In this document: piece after piece, positions 26,008 through 33,739 of the stretch | How the letters are laid out: every line of letters begins with the position of its first letter | Numbering within the stretch: the first letter of the stretch is position 1 | Source of the DNA: Nibribacter koreensis | Lineage (GTDB): Bacteria; Bacteroidota; Bacteroidia; Cytophagales; Hymenobacteraceae | Direction: 5' to 3' | NCBI RefSeq assembly: GCF_039541795.1 | Contig: NZ_BAABGX010000003.1 | Span: forward strand, 434,001-498,000 | DNA: 64,000 nt | Notes under the pieces: generated by a model | What the model was told of the DNA's origin: nothing | Database searches by the model: none | Seen by the model: only the letters and a program-made list of their open reading frames with translations | Program-made: the position numbers and the translations under genes

Positions 26008-26598
26008 TTACAGCGGCGTGCTCATGATCTCAGCCACCACAAAAGTGAGCACAGAGATGATAAAGCCAATCATGAAGAACATGTAAGAAAAGCGCAGCCT
26101 GCGGTACTTGCTTTCCAACACCAGGCCCAGGCTAAAGTTGTCTTTGATCAAACTGGTATACAAGTAGTCTGGGTCTTGCATCATGGTCTTGATGCCCTCC
26201 TCATAGTCCTCATAGCGCATGCTGTGGTAGTTGCCAAAGAATAGCAGATTCACCTTCTTGTCCAGAATGTCTTCACGGGAGAAAGTGGCTTTGCTGATTC
26301 TGGGCATGGTCACCAGAATAGCCGACACAATAGTCACCAGACAGGTAATCAAAAAGCAGATGGTAGGGATTAACAGGTTGGGCTCTGTGCCCAGCTTGCG
26401 CAACAACAAAGACACCACAATAGAGACAATGATGGAATTGATGGTGAGCAGAATGTGCGCCTTGTTGTCGGCCATGTCACTTAGGCGCATCTGGTTGGTG
26501 GCCGTAATGCGGAACATGGTTTCGGTGCCTCTTCTGGGGCGTTTCTCTTTTTTAGGGGAATCTAGTTCAGAAAACTTTTTGTCTGTTTTCTCTGCCAT
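26008..26598 (-). CDS. Pycsar effector-like membrane protein (DUF5706, PycTM-type)
   Basis: 196 aa. Basic N-terminus, then TNQMRLSDMADNKAHILLTINSIIVSIVVSLLL (~34-66): the SxxADxKAxxLLxxN helix is the hallmark of DUF5706, whose members include the transmembrane effectors of Pycsar anti-phage systems. There are two closely spaced membrane helices in ~50-100 and one near the C-terminus (~168-190). In Pycsar, a cUMP/cCMP made by a PycC cyclase opens the effector and kills the infected cell. No cyclase or cyclic-nucleotide-binding partner is visible within ~10 kb, so this is either an orphan, a housekeeping homologue, or has a distant partner. Confidence 0.8.
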   Translation of the reverse strand: MAEKTDKKFSELDSPKKEKRPRRGTETMFRITATNQMRLSDMADNKAHILLTINSIIVSIVVSLLLRKLGTEPNLLIPTICFLITCLVTIVSAILVTMPRISKATFSREDILDKKVNLLFFGNYHSMRYEDYEEGIKTMMQDPDYLYTSLIKDNFSLGLVLESKYRRLRFSYMFFMIGFIISVLTFVVAEIMSTPL

Positions 26599-26792
26599 GG
26601 GTGTGCGTGGGAAGGTAGGGTATGTACGCCTGAGGTAATTTCACCAAGAAAATGGTGCGCCCAGCCGGTGGGGCGAAGCCTCAACGTATTCCTATACTTC
26701 ATTTAGCGCGCGTAGTTGGGCTTATGGTTAAATTTTCTTTAAAAATCCTATATTCCACTGCTAACCCTGGTTTCTTACAAGCACAGACTATG

Positions 26793-27353
26793 CTAAGAAA
26801 CGTGTTCTTGCAAGCGTTGCAAAGCCATAAAACACAAGGACACTGAGCAGGAAACCTGTATCTCGCCGGCCATTATTTTAGGCAGGACCTGGGCCAGCGG
26901 AATGGGCACTACTTCTACGCATTCGGTGATGTCCCATTCAGGAGCGCCGGTCAATTTTGCACCGTGGGCTATAAACAAATGTACCTGGCTGGTGTCTTTG
27001 GTGGGGTTGTCATACAGAATGCCAATTGGTGAGATGGCGTCTACGCTATAGCCGGTCTCTTCATAGAACTCCCGCGCGGCAGCCTCACTAGGGTCTTCCG
27101 TTTCTGCGTCAAACATGCCGCCGGGCAGCTCCAACAGGATCTTGCCGGCCGCGTGCTTGTACTGGCGCACAAAGATCACCTGGCCGTCTTCGGTTACCGG
27201 AAACACCAGGGCCCCCGCCGGACGCACGCTCACAAAGTAATCATCCAGAACAAGGCCGTTGGGTAGTTGCACCGTGTCCCGGCGCAGGTTGTACCAGCGG
27301 TGTTGGTAAGCGGTCTCAGAAGAAAGGATTTTCCAGGGTTGGGGCGTGGTCAT
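26793..27353 (-). CDS. NUDIX hydrolase (ADP-ribose pyrophosphatase-like)
   Basis: 186 aa. N-terminus MTTPQPWKILSSE, a mid-protein RPAGALVFPVTEDGQVIFVRQYKHA, then the Nudix box GGMFDAETEDPSEAAAREF with YEETGY (~103-127), one or two residues longer than the canonical spacing but with the REx2EE residues intact. The VRQY/LELPGG context is characteristic of ADP-sugar pyrophosphatases. The frame stays open 61 codons further upstream, but that part runs through P38 copy 14, so ATG 27353 is the start. Cytosolic housecleaning of nucleoside diphosphate derivatives is likely. Confidence 0.88.
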   Translation of the reverse strand: MTTPQPWKILSSETAYQHRWYNLRRDTVQLPNGLVLDDYFVSVRPAGALVFPVTEDGQVIFVRQYKHAAGKILLELPGGMFDAETEDPSEAAAREFYEETGYSVDAISPIGILYDNPTKDTSQVHLFIAHGAKLTGAPEWDITECVEVVPIPLAQVLPKIMAGEIQVSCSVSLCFMALQRLQEHVS

Positions 27354-27380
27354 TGGGGCGTATGTAAAACCGAAGTTATC

Positions 27381-27418
27381 CGTTTTTGGCCTGTTTTCAC
27401 AGAAACAGGCCAAAAACG
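27381..27418. repeat. P38 palindrome, copy 14
   Basis: 38 bp, arms CGTTTTTGGCCTGTTT and complement with centre TCAC. Lies 27 bp upstream of the NUDIX start codon, so here it is a 5' rather than 3' element. Confidence 0.9.
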
Positions 27419-27617
27419 AACAGGCGTTACACGTACGCAAAAACCAGAAAACCGGCTGAGAGTAGAGGGGAAATCGTTTTCTCTTGAGGTGAAAAAAACT
27501 TGAAAAAATTTGGGGCTGGCGCCTAAATGAAAGCATTTTAACTGCCGCAGTGGAGAATAAGAAGATAATAAATCATGACTTTCTCAATCTTAAGTGTTCT
27601 ACTATGGCTTAGAAATC

Positions 27618-28025
27618 TTAATAAGGCGAAGAATTGGCACGTTTTCTGGCAACTGCCTCTAAGGCCTTACTTTTGTAAAAGGCTAAGCAATGGGAGATGA
27701 CAAGTTTTCCCTCCATTCCTTCGGCTACACTATATTGGGCTCTGTTAAGAGAATCACGTTTGATTTTCTGGACTTCCGCAAGAACAAGGCTGTCAATGAC
27801 ATCTCCTTCTGCATAGAGCCAGTCCGGTGGCCTGCAACTCACATCTCCCTCGCTTAACTTAAGTTGTTTGTTGTTGCCTAGCTCTACACACCTGCAAAAG
27901 CTGTTTGTTTTAAAACTGTCTATAAAGTCCGCCTTGCCCAATCCAGACTTTGATTGTCCACCGTTTTTGCAACTTAAAGCCGAGAGTAGAGAACAAAAGA
28001 GTAAGAACAAACAGAGGTTTTTCAT
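27618..28025 (-). CDS. Hypothetical small lipoprotein
   Basis: 135 aa. Signal peptide MKNLCLFLLFCSLLSA with lipobox ALSC (Cys ~19). The mature part contains three further Cys (FCRCVEL, VSCRPP, ISHC), is mostly helical and ends in a basic tail. I recognise no family. Base composition is A+T-richer than its neighbours. Flanked by P38 copies 14 and 15, not obviously in an operon. Confidence 0.65.
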   Translation of the reverse strand: MKNLCLFLLFCSLLSALSCKNGGQSKSGLGKADFIDSFKTNSFCRCVELGNNKQLKLSEGDVSCRPPDWLYAEGDVIDSLVLAEVQKIKRDSLNRAQYSVAEGMEGKLVISHCLAFYKSKALEAVARKRANSSPY

Positions 28026-28119
28026 TTCGTTTTAAGGTGTTGTTTAAGAGGGATACGTTTTAAATGAAATGCTTTTCAAGGGAAAATTCTACCTGGTTTT
28101 TAGAATTAGCTGGATACTA

Positions 28120-28169
28120 AAAATCCGTTTTCGGGCTGTTTTCTATAAAACGGCCCGAAAACGGATTTT
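28120..28169. repeat. P38 palindrome, copy 15 (variant stem)
   Basis: Core 28126-28163 with stem CGTTTTCGGGC against GCCCGAAAACG: the T-A pair of the consensus is replaced by C-G on both arms. Six further pairs (AAAATC/GATTTT) extend it. Lies ~30 bp past the CNNM gene stop codon. Confidence 0.93.
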
Positions 28170-28194
28170 AAAATAAAAGAGGCAGAAAGCAGAC

Positions 28195-29505
28195 TTACAA
28201 AAGATCGTCGCGCTTGTCTTCGGTGACGGTGAGCAGGACAGACTCCAAGTTGCGTTCTGTCTTTTCTAGAATCTTGAACTCGTAGACGCCGTGCACCACG
28301 GTGTCGCCAATCTCGGGGATGCGGCCGTAAATCATGTTCAAGTAGCCGCCCACGGTTTCGTAGTCTTCGCCTTCTGGAAGCGGGTAAGGCAGGTCATCAT
28401 TGGCGTCTTGGATGGAGACCGAGGTGTTGACCTTGTATTCAAAGTCGCCGGTCTTTTCAATGAGCGGAACCTCCTCATCGTACTCATCCTGGATTTCGCC
28501 TACCAGTTCTTCAATGATGTCCTCAATGGTCACAATGCCCGAGGTGCCGCCAAACTCATCTGACACCACGGCAATGTGCATGCGGTTGCGCTGGAAATCC
28601 TTGAGCAAGCGGCTGATTTTCTTGGTCTCTGGCACGTAGTAGGCGGGGCGCATGAGTTTCTCCAGACTCACCTGCTCGCCGGCGCGCAAAACCACCAACA
28701 GGTCCTTCACATAGAGAATGCCCACAATGTTGTCAATGGTGTCACGGTAGACGGGCATGCGGGTGTAGCCTTCGTTGAAGACCACGCTAAAGATTTCTTC
28801 TTCGGTAGATTCTAAGTCCAGAGCCACCAGTTTGGTGCGCGGCACCATGATTTGCTTGACCATGCGCTCATTGAACTCAAAAACGTTCTCCATGAGCTGT
28901 TGCTGGCTGTCGCCAATCTCACCGCTCTCAGCGGACTGTTCAAAGAGCAGGCGCAGTTCCTCGGCGGTGTGTACCTCAGAGCCGTGCATGGGCGTAATAC
29001 CAACACGCTTTAAGATGAAGTTGGAGAAGCCGTTCAAGACCCAGATAAAAGGTAGCAATACGTAATAGACAATGCGCAACGGCACCGCCACGGCCAAGGT
29101 GGTAGATTCTGGACGCTGAATGGCCAGGGACTTAGGCGCCAACTCCCCAAACACAATGTGCAGGACCGTGATGACCGCAAAAGAAATAGGCAAGGCAATT
29201 TTGTGAGCCAAAACCGGATCTGGGTTAAAGCCCACGGCGCTCATGATGGCAATGACAATCTCAGAGACCACGCCTTCGCCAATCCAACCCAGGCCCAGCG
29301 AAGCCAGCGTAATGCCTAGTTGGGTAGCCGAAAGGTAGGCGTCCAGGTGCCCGATCATGTGGTGGGCAATTTTGGCCAGGTTGTTTCCGGCTTGGGCGCG
29401 TAGTTCTATCTGGGAGGCACGCACTTTCACTAGCGCAAATTCGGCGGCCACAAAGAAGCCGTTGAGCGCCACCAGAAACAAGGTCAAGAAGATATTTAGG
29501 ATCAT
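28195..29505 (-). CDS. Hemolysin-family CNNM/CBS-domain protein
   Basis: 436 aa from MILNIFLTLFLVAL at 29505; a longer frame to 29532 is unlikely because a promoter-like element sits just upstream. The CNNM/DUF21 membrane domain (~1-190) contains FFVAAEFALVKVR. A CBS pair (~205-325) includes MVPRTKLVALDLES and the EFGGTSGIVTIEDIIEELVGEIQDE motif. A CorC_HlyC domain (~345-425) ends it. Family members are linked to magnesium or cobalt efflux and are often mislabelled hemolysins. Monocistronic with P38 at the 3' side; divergent from dsbD. Confidence 0.92.
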   Translation of the reverse strand: MILNIFLTLFLVALNGFFVAAEFALVKVRASQIELRAQAGNNLAKIAHHMIGHLDAYLSATQLGITLASLGLGWIGEGVVSEIVIAIMSAVGFNPDPVLAHKIALPISFAVITVLHIVFGELAPKSLAIQRPESTTLAVAVPLRIVYYVLLPFIWVLNGFSNFILKRVGITPMHGSEVHTAEELRLLFEQSAESGEIGDSQQQLMENVFEFNERMVKQIMVPRTKLVALDLESTEEEIFSVVFNEGYTRMPVYRDTIDNIVGILYVKDLLVVLRAGEQVSLEKLMRPAYYVPETKKISRLLKDFQRNRMHIAVVSDEFGGTSGIVTIEDIIEELVGEIQDEYDEEVPLIEKTGDFEYKVNTSVSIQDANDDLPYPLPEGEDYETVGGYLNMIYGRIPEIGDTVVHGVYEFKILEKTERNLESVLLTVTEDKRDDLL

Positions 29506-29547
29506 AGAGTATACCGGCTCTCCAGGTGTCAAGAGACCAGATTAGGT

Positions 29548-29576
29548 CAAATTTAACGGTTTATCAGCACTATCAA
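29548..29576 (-). promoter_or_regulatory. Putative promoter of the CNNM/CBS gene
   Basis: Minus strand TTG (29576-29574), 18-nt spacer, TAAATTTG (29555-29548). Fits -33/-7 with one base less spacing than usual and favours the ATG at 29505. Confidence 0.55.
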
Positions 29577-29729
29577 AGCGCAAATAACCGTTTGGTCTAC
29601 GAGATTGGTCCCAGAAGGTAGCTCTTTTTGGTAAGTTTGAACAAAGGGCTTTCTGCTGAGTTGTACTTGTTTGTGGGGTATTTATAGTAATTTGCCTCTT
29701 TATTGAAGACCGTAAATTTTTAAAACGAT

Positions 29730-31946
29730 ATGGCAGTAAAACGCCTGTGCCTGTTCCTGTTTTCTTTGTTGCTTCTGGCGGCAACGGTGCAGGGACAAAT
29801 TTTAAAACCGTCCAGCTGGAGCTATGACGTCTCCAGCACCGAAGTGAAGGTAGGCGAGGAGGTGGACCTCATCTTCAACGCGAAGATCATCCCGGACTGG
29901 TACCTCTACTCCTCAGACTTTGACCCGGACCTGGGACCGATGGTGACCACCTTCACGTTCCAGAAGCACCCGTCTTTTGCGCTGGTGGGCAAGGTGAAGC
30001 CCATGGGCCCAAAGAAAAAGTACGATGACACCTGGGGCGGCGAGTACACTTATTTTACCAAGACGGCGCAGTTTAGACAGCGCATTAAAGTCCTGCAACC
30101 CACTTTGGTGGTGAAAGGCAGTTATGAGTACCAGGTTTGCTCAGACGTGACCGGCCAGTGCATTCCCGGCGAAGCCGACTTTAACTTCACACAAATCACC
30201 GTTTTGCCGGGCACCGCACCTGCCAATACACCTACAACAACTCCTCAAACAACCACAGGCAACAACCAAACGCCTACTGCCACCAACACCGGCAAAGGAG
30301 CGCCTATCACCGGAATTGCCAATTCCACAACTCCTTCAACAAGTACAACCGCTGGCACGGCAGACACCGTCGTTCCTTTAGGTGCCGGACAAGCCACAAC
30401 AGCTTTTGCCACAGACAGTGCGCAGGCGGGTACTTCTAATGCTTCGGCGGGTTCTACTTTCAAGACAACTGATGCCTCTGCCGGTGAGGAGCAGGAAACT
30501 ACGCTGTTAGGTTTCTTTTTCTTGGCGTTCATGTTCGGCTTGTCGGCTTTGCTGACGCCCTGCGTATTCCCTATGATCCCGATGACGGTGAGCTTTTTCA
30601 CCAACAGTAGTATCACGCGCAGTCAGGCTATCTTTAAGGCCCTGGTGTACGGCTTCTCCATCATCGCCATTTATACCTTGATTGGGGTGGTGTTTGCCCG
30701 CATTTTTGGCGCGTCAGAAATCAACTATTACCTGAGTACGCACTGGATCCCTAACGTGCTCTTCTTTATCGTGTTCCTGGTTTTTGGGATGTCCTTTCTG
30801 GGGATGTTTGAGATTACCCTGCCGCATTCCTTAGTCAATAAAATTGATGCTCAGGCTGACAAAGGCGGCTTGTATGGCGTCTTTTTCATGGCCTTTACAC
30901 TGGCGGTGGTTTCCTTTTCCTGCACCGGCCCCATTGTGGGCACCGTCTTGATTGCCTCTGCCGGCGGTGAAATAATCAAACCCATTGTGGGGATGTTCGG
31001 CTTCTCGCTGGCCTTCGCCTTGCCGTTTACCTTGTTCGCCGTTTTCCCTAACCTGCTCAACAGCCTTCCTAAGTCTGGCGGCTGGCTGAACTCTGTGAAA
31101 GTGGTATTGGGTTTCCTGGAATTAGCTTTGGCGCTTAAGTTCTTGAGCATTGCAGACCAAGTGTACCATTGGGGCATTTTGGACCGCGAGGTGTATCTGG
31201 CACTTTGGATTGTGATCTTCGCGCTGATGGGGCTGTACCTGTTAGGCAAGCTCAAGTTCTCGCATGACTCAGACTTGCCGTATCTGGGCGTTCCGCGCCT
31301 AATGCTGGCCATCGTCACTTTTTCCTTTGTGGTGTATATGCTACCGGGCATGATTGGCGCTCCCTTAAAGGCCTTGTCTGGTTATCTTCCGCCGCAGGCC
31401 ACGCATGATTTTGACTTGTCTGCCTTGCTTAGAAAAGACAACGGCGCGCAGAATGAGACCTGTGAGACGCCCAAATACGCCGATTTCCTGCATCTGCCTC
31501 ATGGCTTAACCGGCTACTTTGACCTGGAGCAGGCCAAGCGTTGCGCCAAGGAACAAGGCAAACCCATCTTCATTGACTTCACCGGCCATGGTTGCGTGAA
31601 CTGCCGCGAAATGGAAGCCAACGTCTGGTCTCACCCCGACGTTTTAAAACGCCTGCGCGAGAACTTTGTCATTGTGGCTCTGTATGTTGACGATAAAACG
31701 CCACTGCCCCAAAACGAATGGGTGACCAGCACCCACGATGGGAAGGTAAAAGACACCATGGGCAAGAAGAATGCTGACTACCAAATTACCAAGTTCAACG
31801 CCAACGCCCAGCCCTATTATATTCTCATGGATGAGAACGAGAACGTTCTGGTAAAGCCGGTGGCCTATGAAACAGACATCCAGAAATTCATCCAGTTCTT
31901 AGATGCCGGGGTGGCCGCTCACAAAGCCAAACAACAAGCGCAATAG
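29730..31946 (+). CDS. dsbD: DsbD-family thiol:disulfide interchange protein
   Basis: 738 aa inner-membrane electron relay. Signal peptide (~1-23); periplasmic N-domain (~25-155) with CSDVTGQCIPGEADF, the pair that receives electrons; a Thr/Pro/Ala-rich linker (~160-255), unusually long; a transmembrane DsbD core of about eight helices (~260-545) containing TPCVFPMIPMTVSFF and FSCTGPIVGT, whose two Cys carry electrons across the membrane; and a C-terminal thioredoxin domain (~590-735) with active site CVNC (~622). All three Cys pairs are present, so it should carry reducing power from cytosolic thioredoxin to the periplasm. A thioredoxin gene is also in this window (38.2 kb) but not adjacent. 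Confidence 0.95.
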   Translation: MAVKRLCLFLFSLLLLAATVQGQILKPSSWSYDVSSTEVKVGEEVDLIFNAKIIPDWYLYSSDFDPDLGPMVTTFTFQKHPSFALVGKVKPMGPKKKYDDTWGGEYTYFTKTAQFRQRIKVLQPTLVVKGSYEYQVCSDVTGQCIPGEADFNFTQITVLPGTAPANTPTTTPQTTTGNNQTPTATNTGKGAPITGIANSTTPSTSTTAGTADTVVPLGAGQATTAFATDSAQAGTSNASAGSTFKTTDASAGEEQETTLLGFFFLAFMFGLSALLTPCVFPMIPMTVSFFTNSSITRSQAIFKALVYGFSIIAIYTLIGVVFARIFGASEINYYLSTHWIPNVLFFIVFLVFGMSFLGMFEITLPHSLVNKIDAQADKGGLYGVFFMAFTLAVVSFSCTGPIVGTVLIASAGGEIIKPIVGMFGFSLAFALPFTLFAVFPNLLNSLPKSGGWLNSVKVVLGFLELALALKFLSIADQVYHWGILDREVYLALWIVIFALMGLYLLGKLKFSHDSDLPYLGVPRLMLAIVTFSFVVYMLPGMIGAPLKALSGYLPPQATHDFDLSALLRKDNGAQNETCETPKYADFLHLPHGLTGYFDLEQAKRCAKEQGKPIFIDFTGHGCVNCREMEANVWSHPDVLKRLRENFVIVALYVDDKTPLPQNEWVTSTHDGKVKDTMGKKNADYQITKFNANAQPYYILMDENENVLVKPVAYETDIQKFIQFLDAGVAAHKAKQQAQ

Positions 31947-31969
31947 ATTTTTTATTAAGTGATTGATAG

Positions 31970-31996
31970 AGCCCCGGCAATACGCCGGGGCTTTTT
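31970..31996 (+). terminator. Terminator after dsbD
   Basis: AGCCCCGGC/GCCGGGGCT stem with a 5-nt loop, then TTTTT and directly CGTTTTTGG of P38 copy 16. Confidence 0.9.
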
Positions 31997-32034
31997 CGTT
32001 TTTGGCCTATTTTCTGGAAAGCAGGTCAAAAATG
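31997..32034. repeat. P38 palindrome, copy 16
   Basis: 38 bp, centre CTGG, right arm slightly decayed. Abuts the dsbD terminator. Left edge of repeat island 3. Confidence 0.85.
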
Positions 32035-32058
32035 GAGAATAGTATAAATAGGGGCAGA

Positions 32059-32205
32059 TTCTCCCCTTGAGGGGAGCGCAGGGGGGTGTTTACATTTGCT
32101 AGGAGTACACTTTTATTTACTTCAATACACAACATATAGATTGTAGTCCTTTAAAAAATTAACTCTCCTGGAATAACACCCCTCTACGCTCCCCTCAAGG
32201 GGAGA
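32059..32205. repeat. MITE-like unit: inverted pair of family B hairpins
   Basis: Family B element forward (32059-32095) and inverted (32169-32205) face each other across ~73 bp of A+T-rich DNA, making a ~147-bp unit with ~37-bp terminal inverted repeats beginning TTCTCCCCTTGAGGGGAGCG. No open frame inside. P38 copies 16 and 17 flank it. Confidence 0.82.
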
Positions 32206-32241
32206 ATCTGCGTTGAAGGAGCATGTTTGGTATTAGAGGCC

Positions 32242-32279
32242 CGTTTTTGGCCTAATTCCTAGAAAACAGGCCAAAAACG
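32242..32279. repeat. P38 palindrome, copy 17
   Basis: 38 bp, centre CTAG. Directly abuts the stop codon (32280-32282) of the DUF4385 gene. Right edge of repeat island 3. Confidence 0.9.
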
Positions 32280-32810
32280 CTATTTTTCATAATACGCATC
32301 TCTAAATTCCTGCTTCTGCCTCAGGTACTCTGGGTGGTCTTTGGCTTGGAACCAATATTCTTTGAAAATGGCGGCCGATTGGGCTTTCTCGTTGGTGAGG
32401 GCGTCTGCTTCTTGGGGTAGAATGTCATTGCCTTTGTGGGCGCTACCAGAGGAGTAGGGATAGGGCAGGTCTGCTGAATGGTCTTGGCCAGTGGCCTCGT
32501 ACTTGCGGCCGCCTTTGTGATTGGCGTAGCGACGAGCGCGCGTAAAGCCCATTTGTAGGAACTTGCGGGCCATGTCGGCGCCTACAAAGTCATGTTGAGC
32601 CAGATACTTTTCAAATAATTCGTAAATTTTCTGGGCAGAGGTTTGGGCTACTTCGGGGTTCTTGAAACGCCAGTGCGGCAAAATCTCGCTTTTGTAGGGT
32701 TCCACCAGCAGAACGCCCTGTTCGCCCACGCCTACGCGGTAGAGTTCTGGATGCTCCCTGAAGTTGACTTTCTTAAAGTCTAGGTCGTAGTTAAAACCGT
32801 TTTTTGCCAT
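32280..32810 (-). CDS. DUF4385 family protein
   Basis: 176 aa, soluble and basic. Conserved blocks: DFKKVNFREHPELYRVGVGEQGVLLVEPYKSEILPHWRF (~10-49) and FVGADMARKFLQMGFTRARRYANHKGG (~75-101). The family is widespread but its function is not known to me; nothing in context gives a role. Single gene, divergent from the following lipoprotein gene. The stop codon touches P38 copy 17. Confidence 0.85.
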   Translation of the reverse strand: MAKNGFNYDLDFKKVNFREHPELYRVGVGEQGVLLVEPYKSEILPHWRFKNPEVAQTSAQKIYELFEKYLAQHDFVGADMARKFLQMGFTRARRYANHKGGRKYEATGQDHSADLPYPYSSGSAHKGNDILPQEADALTNEKAQSAAIFKEYWFQAKDHPEYLRQKQEFRDAYYEK

Positions 32811-32890
32811 ACCTTGCCACTGTGAACGCAGACAGAAGCACCTAAATGGCGTTGGTCTGCGTATTCGTTTGTTTACACATACCTACTACT

Positions 32891-33460
32891 ATGAAACGCG
32901 TTCATCTGTTTTCTAAGACCTTCTGCTCGCTGGCAATTCTGGCGGGAGTTCTACTGTTATCCAGCTGTGATACCACGCCCCGCGAGCGTAAGGAGATTGC
33001 CGCACGTGAGATTGACCAGCTAGACGATAAAGCCGCCGCTGCCGCTTCTAAAACCAAAGAAGAATTAAGAAAATCTAGAGAAGCCTTAGCCAAACAGCGC
33101 GAGGAGCGCAAACTGCGTGAAGCCCGCGGCACCACCACCGGCAAAAAAGCGCAGATGGAAAAAGAACTCTTGGGCGACTACCGCCTACTTTCCCAGACCA
33201 CGCCAGAGAACCTGAAAGACGCATACATCTACTTCCTGCAGCAGGTGCGGGACCGCCGCGAAGTCTGGACCCTGGAAGACTGGGACTACGCCAATGCCAT
33301 CTACAAGCAACTCAATGACCGCGAAAAGCAGCTGCATTATGATATCATCCTTCGGCACGCCACCAAAATCAAAGCCCTGCAGGCAGAATATTTGGCGTTG
33401 GAGAATAGCGCAGATTTAAAGGACTACCAGCGCATCAAGAAAGAGCAGCAGAAGCAGTAA
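32891..33460 (+). CDS. Hypothetical lipoprotein with charged coiled coil
   Basis: 189 aa from ATG 32891; the frame is open from 32846 but MKRVHLFSKTFCSLAILAG starts the signal peptide, with lipobox LSSC (Cys ~27). Residues ~32-95 are a highly charged Lys/Glu/Arg coiled coil. The second half (~100-185) is helical with WTLEDWDYANAIYKQLNDRE. No family recognised. Likely outer-membrane-anchored and periplasmic. An 8-bp periodic tract begins right after its stop codon. Confidence 0.72.
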   Translation: MKRVHLFSKTFCSLAILAGVLLLSSCDTTPRERKEIAAREIDQLDDKAAAAASKTKEELRKSREALAKQREERKLREARGTTTGKKAQMEKELLGDYRLLSQTTPENLKDAYIYFLQQVRDRREVWTLEDWDYANAIYKQLNDREKQLHYDIILRHATKIKALQAEYLALENSADLKDYQRIKKEQQKQ

Positions 33461-33461
33461 T

Positions 33462-33497
33462 TAATGTGCTAATTATTGAATGTGCTGATGTGCTATT
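33462..33497. repeat. Octanucleotide-periodic tract TAATGTGC
   Basis: Units TAATGTGC, TAATTATT, GAATGTGC, TGATGTGC in perfect 8-bp register, starting 1 bp after the stop codon of the preceding gene. Confidence 0.7.
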
Positions 33498-33593
33498 TTC
33501 CTCTTTTGTCCTCCTGGAATGAGACCTCCCGAACTTGTTTCTAGTCTTTGGTGGTTAGAGGAAGAGGCTGTTGTTACAAGGAAGGCCCTGCTT

Positions 33594-33670
33594 CAAGTTT
33601 TCAACGTGGAGCTTTTATAGATGGCAAGTTTATAAACCTGCCTCACTAGTAACCACAAGTTGAAAACTTG
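33594..33670. repeat. Inverted repeat CAAGTTTTCAAC ... GTTGAAAACTTG
   Basis: 12-bp perfect arms at 33594-33605 and 33659-33670, with a smaller hairpin GGCAAGTTTATAAACCTGCC between them. REP-like but unassigned. Confidence 0.6.
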
Positions 33671-33685
33671 CGGCAGGAGGCAATC

Positions 33686-33723
33686 TGTTTTTGCCCTAAT
33701 TTCCAGAAAAGAGGCCGAAATCG
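33686..33723. repeat. P38 palindrome, copy 18
   Basis: 38 bp, centre CCAG, several mismatches (TGTTTTTGCCCT / GAGGCCGAAATCG). Overlaps the bidirectional terminator at 33711-33738. Confidence 0.78.
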
Positions 33724-33738
33724 AATTTTCGGCCTCTT
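33711..33738. terminator. Terminator between convergent lipoprotein and GT39-like genes
   Basis: GAGGCCGAAA and TTTCGGCCTC flank a short loop and are followed by TTTTT on the plus strand. The left arm is the right arm of P38 copy 18. Confidence 0.8.
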
Positions 33739-33739
33739 T

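Noticed and set aside
27354..27536. 61-codon N-terminal extension of the NUDIX frame
   Set aside because: The extension is translated P38 and A+T-rich intergenic DNA; NUDIX homologues begin near MTTPQPW.
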